Numbered from the stretch's first letter, positions 1 through 6,816 are shown. The stretch: 16,212 nucleotides of DNA from Nitrospinota bacterium (GCA_016212295.1 JACRGO010000098.1:1-16212); one strand, 5' to 3'. The notes: generated by a model not told the origin, from the sequence alone. Numbers and translations: made by a program.

Positions 1-102
1 CACTGGAGCTCTGTCTCTGAATGACGGTTTTACTTGATTATCCTTTTTTGACACGATATTCTACTCCCATTCAATAGGCATTCATGAAGACGTCACCTTT
101 CG

Positions 103-136
103 CCAGTAGTAAGTGTTGCGTTAGCTACTGGCTAAC
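103..136. repeat. Small overlapping inverted repeats in the leader region
   Basis: CCAGTAG at 103-109 can pair with CTACTGG at 125-131. The same stretch also offers GTTAGC (120-125) pairing with GCTAAC (131-136) around a five-base loop. The two foldings are mutually exclusive. A T-rich run follows (around 142-171), so this could be the terminator of a gene lying left of the window or a leader structure. The stems are short and the T-run is interrupted, so the assignment is weak. Confidence 0.25.
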
Positions 137-201
137 GGGAACCTTTTCTTTTGGACTTGATTTTTTTTTTCGCCAAGAATTTTGAGGCTTGTTAATTTAA
201 T

Positions 202-273
202 TAGTCATTGGTCAGTAGTCATTAGTTCATTGTTGTGTTTTCCTTTTTACAAATGACCAATGACCATTGACTA
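202..273. repeat. Imperfect inverted repeat upstream of the oxidase operon
   Basis: The arms lie at 202-223 and 252-273. They are 22 bases each with 19 matching positions, separated by a 28-base AT-rich loop. Each arm is itself built of iterated TGACCA / TGGTCA-type units. The right arm ends 24 bases before the ATG of the bd-like oxidase gene, so a hairpin would form in the 5' leader of the operon mRNA or act as paired operator sites. It could equally be a dispersed intergenic repeat, since iterated ATGACCAATGAC-like sequences occur in many bacterial intergenic regions. In the rest of 1-297 I see no convincing gene and no convincing promoter. Confidence 0.45.
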
Positions 274-297
274 TTAATTGACCTGGGAGAAAAATAA

Positions 298-2139
298 ATG
301 GGATTTTTCAACACATTGTTAAAAAATAAGATTTGGCTCCTTATCGCGTTAGCCCTTTCCGTGTGGACAATAGGGCAGACGGGGTTCGGGGGCGGTTTTT
401 TCCCGCCGGATTCGAGTTATGCCAATGAAGCGGCCGCCCCTGCCGGAGGTGGAGAGGCCGGAGCAGCGGTGAAAGAGGAATCTCCTTATCCTCCCGCGCC
501 TAAACTGGCGGAAAAAGATTATCCCCGGCACGGCGGCTTCAACAGCCGCGTGGCTGTATGGATCGTGGCCCAGCTCCATCTGTACTTCGCGGCCTTCGTC
601 CTTGGCGTGCCCATCTTCGTTCTTATAATTGAATTGATCGGCTTCCTGGGAGGCGACGAGCGGTACGACAAGATGGCCTATGAATTCATAAAGATCGCGA
701 TGACCGCCTTCTCCCTCACCGCCAGTTTCGGAGGGGTCCTAGCCTTCATGCTCATTGCCTTTTACCCGGATTTTTTCAAATACATGGCCGGCATCTTCGG
801 CGACGTCATGATCATTTACGCCATCCTGTTCTTCGGGGAGAGTTTCTGTCTCTATGTTTACTACTATGGATGGAGTTCCATGAACGACGGCGGCAACATG
901 AAATGGGTGCATCTGACCATAGGACTGATGTTGAATGTGTTCGGCATGACCCTGATGGTGCTGTCCAATTCCTGGGCCACCTTCATGATGGCCCCTTCCG
1001 GCATCTCCGAGACCGGCGTTTTTCAAGGGAATGTTTGGGCTTGCATAAGGGGGGCTCTGTGGAATCCGGTTAATCTCCACCGTTTCATTGCGAATATCGC
1101 ATACGGCGGTTCCATAGTAGGCGCATACGCGGCCTATAAGTTCATCAGCTCCAAATCCAAGGAAGAAAAGGCCCATTACGACTGGATGGGGTACACGGCG
1201 AATTTCATCAGCATCTTCGGGCTTCTGCCCCTTCCATTCGCGGGCTACTGGCTGACGAAGGAAGTTTACTCCTATAGCCAGCAGATGGGGATCACCCTCA
1301 TGGGCGGGGTCTTCGCATGGCTTTTTATTATCCAGGCGGTGTTGATCGGCGCGATATTTCTTTCCTGCAACTACTATCTGTGGTGCGGCATGGGCCGGTC
1401 GGAAGGGGCGAAACGCTTTGTCCCGTATGTTAAATATATCGCCGGGGTGGTGGTGACATGCTTCCTGATTTGGTTCACGCCGCATACGCTTGTGATGACG
1501 TCCAAGGAAATCAATTTCATAGGAGGCACTCATCATCCGGTCCTTGGTTTTCTTGGGGTCATGTCAGCAAAGAACACGGCTGTCAACATCATGATCCTGG
1601 CCACCTTTCTTAGTTTTTCGCTTTACAAGAGAAGCAATATCGAACCCACCGTGTCCTGGGCGCCTTTGGGTAACGGGCTCGTAATGGCGCTTTTCGTTGC
1701 CGGGGCCGCGAACATTATCTGGCTGGGCGTCTACGGCTATCTGATTCCGGCCAGCGTCAGGATCGGCCTCTCTGTTCCGCAGGTCTGCACCACCCTAGTG
1801 GTCATAGTGACCTGTTCGCTCATAGAGGCGTTCATGTTTAAAAATTCCAGGACCATAGGCGAGATGGAATGGGGTAAAATGCCGGTCAGGAGCCAATACT
1901 CTCTCTTTATTCTGGCGGTTTCATTTACTTGGCTGATGGGGCTTATGGGCTATTGCCGCTCCGCCATCCGCCAGCATTGGCATGTGTATACTGTTTTCAG
2001 GGACCAGTCGGAGGGCGCTTTTACCCCGACGCTTGGGTACGCCGCGAATATGGTCACTACTACCGTGGTCATCTTTATGGCCTTGGTGATATTCATTTTC
2101 TGGTTAAGCAGCTTCGCCTCTAAAAAGGCCGCTCACTAA
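298..2139 (+). CDS. Cytochrome bd-like oxidase, subunit I-type membrane protein
   Basis: A 613-residue multi-pass membrane protein (about 13-14 hydrophobic segments) related to CydA, the heme-bearing quinol oxidase subunit. By motif alignment, H94 in QLHLYF matches the heme b595 ligand H19 of E. coli CydA. H261 in NLHRFIA matches the b558 ligand H186, and M330 or M335 is a candidate for M393. E181 in FFGESF matches E107, but I see no counterpart of E99. The canonical GRQPW box is replaced by a degenerate IRQHWHVY. An extra N-terminal helix (about 12-30) and an Ala/Gly/Pro-rich linker (about 42-75) precede the usual first helix. H396 and the pair H412-H413 lie in a membrane-proximal segment. 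GGGAG at 285-289 supports the start. It heads a four-gene operon with c-type cytochromes, and no CydB follows. Bd-like oxidases of this kind are known from Nitrospira. Whether it reduces oxygen or reacts with quinol is inference. Confidence 0.85.
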   Translation: MGFFNTLLKNKIWLLIALALSVWTIGQTGFGGGFFPPDSSYANEAAAPAGGGEAGAAVKEESPYPPAPKLAEKDYPRHGGFNSRVAVWIVAQLHLYFAAFVLGVPIFVLIIELIGFLGGDERYDKMAYEFIKIAMTAFSLTASFGGVLAFMLIAFYPDFFKYMAGIFGDVMIIYAILFFGESFCLYVYYYGWSSMNDGGNMKWVHLTIGLMLNVFGMTLMVLSNSWATFMMAPSGISETGVFQGNVWACIRGALWNPVNLHRFIANIAYGGSIVGAYAAYKFISSKSKEEKAHYDWMGYTANFISIFGLLPLPFAGYWLTKEVYSYSQQMGITLMGGVFAWLFIIQAVLIGAIFLSCNYYLWCGMGRSEGAKRFVPYVKYIAGVVVTCFLIWFTPHTLVMTSKEINFIGGTHHPVLGFLGVMSAKNTAVNIMILATFLSFSLYKRSNIEPTVSWAPLGNGLVMALFVAGAANIIWLGVYGYLIPASVRIGLSVPQVCTTLVVIVTCSLIEAFMFKNSRTIGEMEWGKMPVRSQYSLFILAVSFTWLMGLMGYCRSAIRQHWHVYTVFRDQSEGAFTPTLGYAANMVTTTVVIFMALVIFIFWLSSFASKKAAH

Positions 2140-2149
2140 GGAGGAATGC

Positions 2150-2992
2150 ATGGTTAATTTCCTTAAAATAATCGTTTTCAGCTTGGTTCTCATGTTCTGT
2201 TATTCCGGCTTCGCGAATTACGCCATTCCGGTTATGATTCCGGAACCGCCGCCAAAGGAGGCTGTGATCTCCGGGGAAATGTCCATGGAGGATTTTATCG
2301 CCTTGGGAGGTTCCATTTTCAACGGGAAAGGCACTTGCACCCTGTGCCACAATCCGGTTGGCGGCAGGGCGCCCCTGCTTGAAGGGGTCGGGGCAAGGGC
2401 CGCTGAAAGAATTAAAGACGCGCGTTACAAAGGCAAGGCAACCAATGGCGGAGAATATATACATGAATCCATGGTTAACCCTTCGGCCTTTGTTGTCAGC
2501 GGTTTCGGCAAACCTGGCACAAACGACACCGTAAGCCCAATGCCGGATATCAGCAAGGGATCCATTGGACTTAATGAAGGTGAACTGAATGCGGTAATAG
2601 CGTACTTGCAATCTTCCTCAGGCGTGGAGGTCACGGTATCCATTCCCAAGGGAGGAGAGGCAGCGGCATCCAAGGGCAAAGAGGCGCCGGCCGCTCTTTC
2701 GAGCGCGGCAACCGCTGAAGAGGCCATTAAAAAACACGGATGCGGAATGTGCCACAAGGTTCTGGCCGAGGAAGGCGAAATGGGGCCGTCCTTGAAGGAG
2801 ATAGGGAAGGTGGCCCAGTCCAGGGTAAAGGGTATGTCCGCGGATGACTATATCCGAAAGTCCATCCTGAAGCCCAATGATTTCGTGGCGCCGGGATTTG
2901 ATCCAGACATGATGCCGGGGGATTTCGGCGAGAAGATGACAGCCAAGGAATTGGAAATGATTGTGTCCTTTTTGAAGGAATCAAAGGGGTAA
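2150..2992 (+). CDS. Diheme c-type cytochrome, membrane-anchored or secreted
   Basis: A 280-residue protein with an N-terminal hydrophobic segment (about 5-22) that acts as signal or anchor, so the rest is periplasmic. Two heme c attachment motifs are present, CTLCH at 63-67 and CGMCH at 198-202. Each is followed by a likely methionine ligand in an MP context (M131 and M254/M255). The two halves (about 45-162 and 188-280) share the order heme motif, YI..S....P..FV..GF, MP, EL...I..L, which points to an internal duplication of one cytochrome c domain. The gene starts 10 bases after the oxidase stop. Its Shine-Dalgarno AAGGAGG (2138-2144) overlaps that stop codon, indicating translational coupling. 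The likely role is electron transfer to or from the bd-like subunit. The exact partner is inferred. Confidence 0.88.
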   Translation: MVNFLKIIVFSLVLMFCYSGFANYAIPVMIPEPPPKEAVISGEMSMEDFIALGGSIFNGKGTCTLCHNPVGGRAPLLEGVGARAAERIKDARYKGKATNGGEYIHESMVNPSAFVVSGFGKPGTNDTVSPMPDISKGSIGLNEGELNAVIAYLQSSSGVEVTVSIPKGGEAAASKGKEAPAALSSAATAEEAIKKHGCGMCHKVLAEEGEMGPSLKEIGKVAQSRVKGMSADDYIRKSILKPNDFVAPGFDPDMMPGDFGEKMTAKELEMIVSFLKESKG

Positions 2993-3047
2993 GGCTGACG
3001 CGAAAATGGCGTTTTTAAAGAGCGTTGACTATAAGGAGACCTAAAGT

Positions 3048-3809
3048 ATGAAACTCATTCAAGCCGTAATTGCCATATTGGCGGGATATACGATTCTCTC
3101 GTACGGCATCCCCTATCTCGGAAGCATGCTGCATCACGGCACATGGCCCGTGGTCCCTGTCAGCCTGATGAAGATTTACATGTTCTTCGTGGTGATGGGG
3201 GTCCTGGCGGCCATGACTTTCGACGAGGAGACAAAGGAGGGTCTCATGGCCCCCATACGCTCCGTTTACGGAAAGCCTTCAATGGGACCGGTAAGGCTGG
3301 CGGTTATTTTGCTGGTGGCCGTTGCCGGAGCCGGGATAACTTACCAGAGCATTAAGCCGTCATTTGAGGCGCCTGTTGAGCTCAGGTCCATTCACCCCGC
3401 TCCTCCATCCACCATCAACGTTTTCAAGAAGAGTTTTAATCTTTTGACGCTGACTAACCCCTACAGGGAAGACAAGGAACACTTCGCGGAAAACGTGAAG
3501 CAGGGAGGGGTTGTTTATTTCAAGAATTGTTTTTACTGCCATGGCGACAAACTGGACGGCAAGGGCCATTATTACAATGGATTTTTCCCCTTGCCAGCGA
3601 ATTTCCAGGACGTAGGGACTATAGCGCAACTTCAGGAATCTTTCCTTTTCTGGAGAATTTCCACCGGCGGACCAGGCTTGCCCAAGGAAGGCGCGCCCTG
3701 GCTTTCCGCCATGCCGATCTGGCAGCATTTTCTTTCCGAGGAAGAGGTTTGGAAGGTTATTCTCTTTCTTTATGATTACACGGGCCGATCGCCAAGGACT
3801 TTTGAATAG
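3048..3809 (+). CDS. Membrane-anchored monoheme cytochrome c
   Basis: A 253-residue protein with three predicted transmembrane helices (about 4-22, 38-58 and 80-101) followed by a C-terminal cytochrome c domain. The single heme motif is CFYCH at 161-165, and M222 in SAMPIW is the likely distal ligand. The C-terminus (EEEVWKVILFLYDY) has the closing helix typical of class I cytochromes c. The leader before the start contains AAGGAG about 8-10 bases from the ATG. The gene lies 55 bases after the diheme cytochrome and 12 before the NxrC-like gene. It would place a periplasmic heme c on a membrane platform beside the bd-like core. I do not recognise a named family for the membrane half. Confidence 0.85.
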   Translation: MKLIQAVIAILAGYTILSYGIPYLGSMLHHGTWPVVPVSLMKIYMFFVVMGVLAAMTFDEETKEGLMAPIRSVYGKPSMGPVRLAVILLVAVAGAGITYQSIKPSFEAPVELRSIHPAPPSTINVFKKSFNLLTLTNPYREDKEHFAENVKQGGVVYFKNCFYCHGDKLDGKGHYYNGFFPLPANFQDVGTIAQLQESFLFWRISTGGPGLPKEGAPWLSAMPIWQHFLSEEEVWKVILFLYDYTGRSPRTFE

Positions 3810-3821
3810 GGGAATCTAAAA

Positions 3822-5342
3822 ATGAAAAAACTGATATTTCTTTTTATTCCGGCCCTTTGCCTTGCTTATCTTCCATCAGTTGTTCATGGGGCCGCCGGGA
3901 ACGCCGAAAACGGCAAAAAGGTTTATGAGAAGCGTTGCTGGTGGTGCCACGGCGAAAAGGGCGAAGGGAACGGTCCGGCCGCGGCCTTTGTGAATCCGCC
4001 GCCGCGGAGCTTTGCCGACGCGGTCTACAAATTTAAAACCACCCAGGTGGACAATTTGCCCACCGATGATGACCTCTTCCGGATGATCTCAAACGGGATG
4101 CCCGGCACTTCCATGCCGGCGTGGGCGGACATGCTGAATGAAGCCGAGCGGTGGGACGTAATTGCCCACATCAAGAAACTTGGCCAGGGCGCGTTTGAAG
4201 AATCCAAGTTCGATCCAGTTGACTACAGTGGCGAGGTCGCTTCCTCGCCTGACAGCATCGCCAAGGGCAAGGAAATCTTTCAGAAGAAAGCGGGCTGTAA
4301 TGAATGCCACGGTGAAGAAGGACGCGGCGACGGGATAAAGGCCATGAAGGACGATATTTTCGGGAAGCGGGTATGGCCCAGGAACCTGACCCAGCAATGG
4401 ACCTTCCGGGCTGGCTCCACCCCAAAAGATATTTATGCAAGGGTGACCACAGGCATTCCCGGCACCCCCATGCCTTCCTTCACCAAGGGGAATAAGACAT
4501 TGACAAATGAAGAGCGGTGGCATGTGGCAAATTACGCGGCCTCTCTCGGCGATGCGCGGAAAATGCTGAAAGAAGGAGAAAAGGTTGTAAAGGCGGTTTT
4601 CGCGGGCCAGTTTCCCACGGAAATCAACGACCCCAAATGGAATGCGGTTGAGGGCCGGGTCCTTCCCCTTATACCCCAAATCATCGCTCAGGAGCGCTTC
4701 TTTACTCCCACCAACACAACGGTCCTGGTGAAATCCGTTTTCGATAAAAACAAAATCGCCTTCCTGCTTGAGTGGGACGACCGCACAGGCAGTGTTGCCG
4801 GGGACGAAGCGGTGGAAAAGTTGAGCGAGGGCGGGGAGTTGAATCCGGACGCAATAGGCATTCAATTGCCTCAGACCATTCCGACCTCCATGCAAAAGCC
4901 GTATTTCGGGCATGGCGACAAGGAAATGGGAGTCAACATGCTCTATTGGAACGCTGGTTCCAAGGACAAAAAGGACAAGGCCGCTATTTATGACGCGGGC
5001 GGGGTTGGCAATAAGACCGAACGCCCGTCCGATAAATCCGGTTTTACGGCCACCAGCCAATACGAAAAAGGGGTTTGGAAGGTCATGATGGTGAGAGACC
5101 TTAAAACCTCCGAGAAAACCGACCTCCAGTTTGAAGAGGGGAAATTCATCCCGCTGGCCCTGGCGAATTGGGACGGCTCGAATCTGGAAAAAGGCAGCAA
5201 GCACACCATAACCACGTGGTACTGGCTGCTTCTGGAGCCCGCTGTTGGAAACGAGATATACACCTATCCTGGCGCCGTGGCATTCATATTGGTGATTGCC
5301 CAGTTTCTTTTCGCCAGGTCGCAAAGAAGGAATTTTTCTTAA
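3822..5342 (+). CDS. Diheme cytochrome c fused to an ethylbenzene-dehydrogenase gamma-like heme b domain (NxrC-like)
   Basis: A 506-residue exported protein with a signal peptide (about 1-24), two cytochrome c domains, an EB_dh-type domain (about 250-475) and a C-terminal transmembrane helix (about 484-500) ending in RSQRR. The heme c motifs are CWWCH (39-43) and CNECH (159-163), each with a downstream GTSMP or GTPMP segment supplying a methionine ligand. The EB_dh domain binds heme b in ethylbenzene dehydrogenase and in gamma subunits such as NxrC and DdhC. Here IGIQLP and the segment M369-W376 match conserved parts of that family. Known gamma subunits carry electrons for a molybdopterin alpha/beta pair, but no such pair is in this window. 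AGGGGA (3808-3813) serves as ribosome binding site and overlaps the previous stop. This is the last gene before the terminator. Confidence 0.85.
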   Translation: MKKLIFLFIPALCLAYLPSVVHGAAGNAENGKKVYEKRCWWCHGEKGEGNGPAAAFVNPPPRSFADAVYKFKTTQVDNLPTDDDLFRMISNGMPGTSMPAWADMLNEAERWDVIAHIKKLGQGAFEESKFDPVDYSGEVASSPDSIAKGKEIFQKKAGCNECHGEEGRGDGIKAMKDDIFGKRVWPRNLTQQWTFRAGSTPKDIYARVTTGIPGTPMPSFTKGNKTLTNEERWHVANYAASLGDARKMLKEGEKVVKAVFAGQFPTEINDPKWNAVEGRVLPLIPQIIAQERFFTPTNTTVLVKSVFDKNKIAFLLEWDDRTGSVAGDEAVEKLSEGGELNPDAIGIQLPQTIPTSMQKPYFGHGDKEMGVNMLYWNAGSKDKKDKAAIYDAGGVGNKTERPSDKSGFTATSQYEKGVWKVMMVRDLKTSEKTDLQFEEGKFIPLALANWDGSNLEKGSKHTITTWYWLLLEPAVGNEIYTYPGAVAFILVIAQFLFARSQRRNFS

Positions 5343-5381
5343 AGGCATTTGAAAGACAAATTTAATCAAGCATTTTAAAAG

Positions 5382-5416
5382 AGCCCATCCCGGATTTCCG
5401 GAATGGGCTTTTTTTT
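5382..5416 (+). terminator. Rho-independent terminator of the respiratory operon
   Basis: A 13-base stem, AGCCCATCCCGGA (5382-5394) with TCCGGAATGGGCT (5397-5409), has one imperfect pair and a two-base loop. It runs directly into an eight-T tract (5409-5416). It lies 40 bases after the NxrC-like stop and points the same way, so it ends the four-gene transcript and isolates the repeat-protein gene. Confidence 0.93.
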
Positions 5417-5428
5417 CGTCAATTTTTC

Positions 5429-5434
5429 TTGACA
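5429..5434 (+). promoter_or_regulatory. Possible -35 element for the repeat-protein gene
   Basis: A perfect TTGACA lies just after the terminator and 30 bases before the repeat-protein ATG. The matching -10 position (5452-5457, GAAACT) is poor, and the leader would be very short. This is only a candidate. Confidence 0.2.
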
Positions 5435-5463
5435 TAAATAGCCAAAAATGAGAAACTTTTTTC

Positions 5464-6249
5464 ATGGATATAAAAGAGTCCCTGCGCAATTTGCTTCAAG
5501 AAGTAGTAATGCCGGATCTCAGCCGGATCAAGGAAGAAAATGGCAAGATACTTGTCATGCTTGAGCTGACCAATAAAAGGCTGGATGACGTGAGCGTCCA
5601 TTTGGCCGACCAAAGCCGGCGGATTGATGCTGTCAGGTCTGACTTGGCCGGTAAAATTGATGAAACAAACAAGCGGATTGATGAAATCAGAGTTGAATTG
5701 ACAGGCAAGATTGATGAAACGAACAAACGTATTGATGAAGTCAGAATTGAATTGACGGGTAAGATTGATGAAGTCAGAATTGAATTGACGGGTAAGATTG
5801 ATGAGGTCAGATCTGAATTGGCTGGCCGGATTGATGAGGTCAGATCTGAATTGACTGGCCGGATTGATGAGGTCAGATCTGAATTGACGGGTAAGATTGA
5901 TGAGGTCAGATCTGAATTGACGGGTAAGATTGATGAGGTCAGATCTGAATTGACGGGCCGGATTGATGAGGTCATATCTGAATTGACTGGCCGGATTGAT
6001 GAGGTCAAATCTGAATTGACTGGCCGGATTGATGAGATCAGATCTGAATTGACGGGCCGGATTGATGGGACAAACGCGCGTTTGGACGAAATCCACCGTG
6101 ATTTAGCCAATCGCCTTGAAGGCAACAACGATAGGATAGATCGTTTTTTTGAGACCAGCGCTTCCAAGAAGGAACTCGATGCCATTGAGGGCCGAATCAA
6201 GCGCCTCGAGACCGATTTTAATTTCCTGCGGCAAAAAGTGGCTGCATGA
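5464..6249 (+). CDS. Hendecad-repeat coiled-coil protein of unknown function
   Basis: A 261-residue hydrophilic protein without signal peptide or membrane segment. Residues 1-53 are unique sequence. Residues 54-206 consist of 11-residue units of the form IDEVRSELTGK/R, with occasional 7-residue units (IDETNKR at 65-71 and 83-89, IDGTNAR at 200-206). Ten 11-mers run without interruption from 90 to 199. Residues 207-261 form a conventional heptad-like coiled coil (around RIKRLETDFNFLRQK). The mixed 11/7 periodicity predicts a long, nearly straight or slightly right-handed coiled coil. Only a weak Shine-Dalgarno (GAGAAA, 5450-5455) precedes the ATG. It sits alone between a terminator and a gene-poor region. 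The repeats resemble those of apolipoprotein-like or DUF1640/CCDC90-like proteins, but I cannot assign a function. Confidence 0.82.
   Translation: MDIKESLRNLLQEVVMPDLSRIKEENGKILVMLELTNKRLDDVSVHLADQSRRIDAVRSDLAGKIDETNKRIDEIRVELTGKIDETNKRIDEVRIELTGKIDEVRIELTGKIDEVRSELAGRIDEVRSELTGRIDEVRSELTGKIDEVRSELTGKIDEVRSELTGRIDEVISELTGRIDEVKSELTGRIDEIRSELTGRIDGTNARLDEIHRDLANRLEGNNDRIDRFFETSASKKELDAIEGRIKRLETDFNFLRQKVAA
5731..6060 (+). repeat. Tandem array of ten 33-bp units inside the coiled-coil gene
   Basis: Ten head-to-tail 33-base units begin with ATTGATGA and contain GTCAGATCTGAATTGAC or close variants. Several neighbouring units are nearly identical at the DNA level, differing mainly at the AAG/CGG codon that ends each unit. 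Because 33 is a multiple of three, gain or loss of units keeps the reading frame. Two further single units lie upstream (5623-5655 and 5677-5709), separated by 21-base units. Confidence 0.95.
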
Positions 6250-6357
6250 GCCGGGAATAGGAGCGTATCGTCATTTGGGCGGACCAAAAAATCAGGGGCC
6301 AGGAGCCAGAATATGCAATTTTTTGGCTATTCGGCTGGATGAGCGAGTGGCGCATGC

Positions 6358-6483
6358 CTACTTATTCTTTGCATCTTCCATCATATCAAAGAATTCCATT
6401 TTAACTTCTTTAACCTCATCTGTCAGGCCGGATAAATCATTGCCGCTGACTTCAAGAATATATTTACATTTTTCCCTTGGCAT
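6358..6483 (-). CDS. Small protein of 41 residues, unknown function
   Basis: The ATG is at 6483 and the stop TAG at 6358-6360. The product begins MPREKCKYILEVSGNDL and ends in an acidic amphipathic helix (EVKEVKMEFFDMMEDAKNK). The start is preceded by GGAGAGGAGG, an unusually good Shine-Dalgarno, seven bases upstream. No alternative start exists before the upstream in-frame stop. The first part of the frame overlaps the end of a receiver-domain fragment in another frame. I do not recognise the family. The sequence reads like real protein rather than random frame, but its size leaves doubt. Confidence 0.45.
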   Translation of the reverse strand: MPREKCKYILEVSGNDLSGLTDEVKEVKMEFFDMMEDAKNK

Positions 6484-6596
6484 GTAAGGGCCTCCTCTCC
6501 GCTTGAGGCCTCGAATATCTCGGCCCCTTCGCTCTCAAGGTCGCGCCTTATAAGCTTTCGATGCACCCCGCTGTCGTCAACAATTAAAATTTTCAT
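6423..6596 (-). pseudogene. Truncated response-regulator receiver domain
   Basis: From ATG at 6596, the first 37 residues match the start of a CheY-like receiver: MKILIVDDS at 1-9 with the acidic pair D7-D8, then helix 1 (VHRKLIRRDLESEG) and EASSGEEAL. The frame then runs out of family character and stops after 57 residues. The phosphoacceptor aspartate, the conserved threonine and the lysine are all missing. The non-homologous tail overlaps the 41-residue small frame. This is best read as the remnant of a deleted response-regulator gene. A short functional protein is less likely. Confidence 0.6.
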
Positions 6597-6744
6597 AGCC
6601 AATCACCACCAAGCCAGGAGTTGCGTTTGAACTTAGCCGGAAATTTCGCTTTCACGCAGAGCTTCAAGGAAAATCCGTTTTCACCCGTCCTTATCATGCC
6701 CAAGTCCAATCAGGGCGAGGATAAAAATATCATTTACTCACTGT

Positions 6745-6816
6745 TTACGGCCTGTTTAAATACTTATCAACCTCTTCTATAAAGGCCCTTGCATGTAGAA
6801 ACCTCCGTTTTATGAT
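6745..6816 (-). pseudogene. Short protein-like fragment, possible gene debris
   Basis: An open stretch of 23 codons ends at TAA 6745-6747 and reads RRFLHARAFIEEVDKYLNRP near its end. It looks like an amphipathic protein C-terminus but has no usable start codon. It lies downstream of the other small frame on the same strand. Chance cannot be excluded. Confidence 0.2.

Noticed and set aside
739-1536. 265-codon minus-strand open frame opposite the bd-like oxidase
   Set aside because: It is a shadow of the strongly supported plus-strand gene. Its predicted protein is rich in His, Arg and Pro without any domain.
3822-5342. Calling the fusion protein NxrC outright
   Set aside because: The EB_dh domain is shared by several gamma subunits (ethylbenzene, DMS and selenate/chlorate-type enzymes), and no NxrA/NxrB is present in the window to fix the substrate.
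4089-5489. 466-codon minus-strand open frame opposite the NxrC-like gene
   Set aside because: It is antisense to a gene with clear heme motifs, signal peptide and ribosome binding site, runs through the terminator, and shows no family features.
5731-6060. Possible CRISPR array, because of regularly spaced 33-bp direct repeats
   Set aside because: The units are directly adjacent with no unique spacers, lie in frame within a gene and encode a coherent coiled coil. No cas genes are present.
5419-6287. Two long minus-strand open frames antisense to the repeat protein
   Set aside because: They exist because a 33-base repeat without stops is open in the reverse frames. Their predicted proteins simply mirror the repeat, and no ribosome binding site supports them.
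6149-6487. 112-codon plus-strand open frame overlapping the end of the repeat protein
   Set aside because: It begins in an alternate frame inside the coiled-coil gene, has no Shine-Dalgarno, and its second half is the reverse of the better-supported 41-residue small gene.
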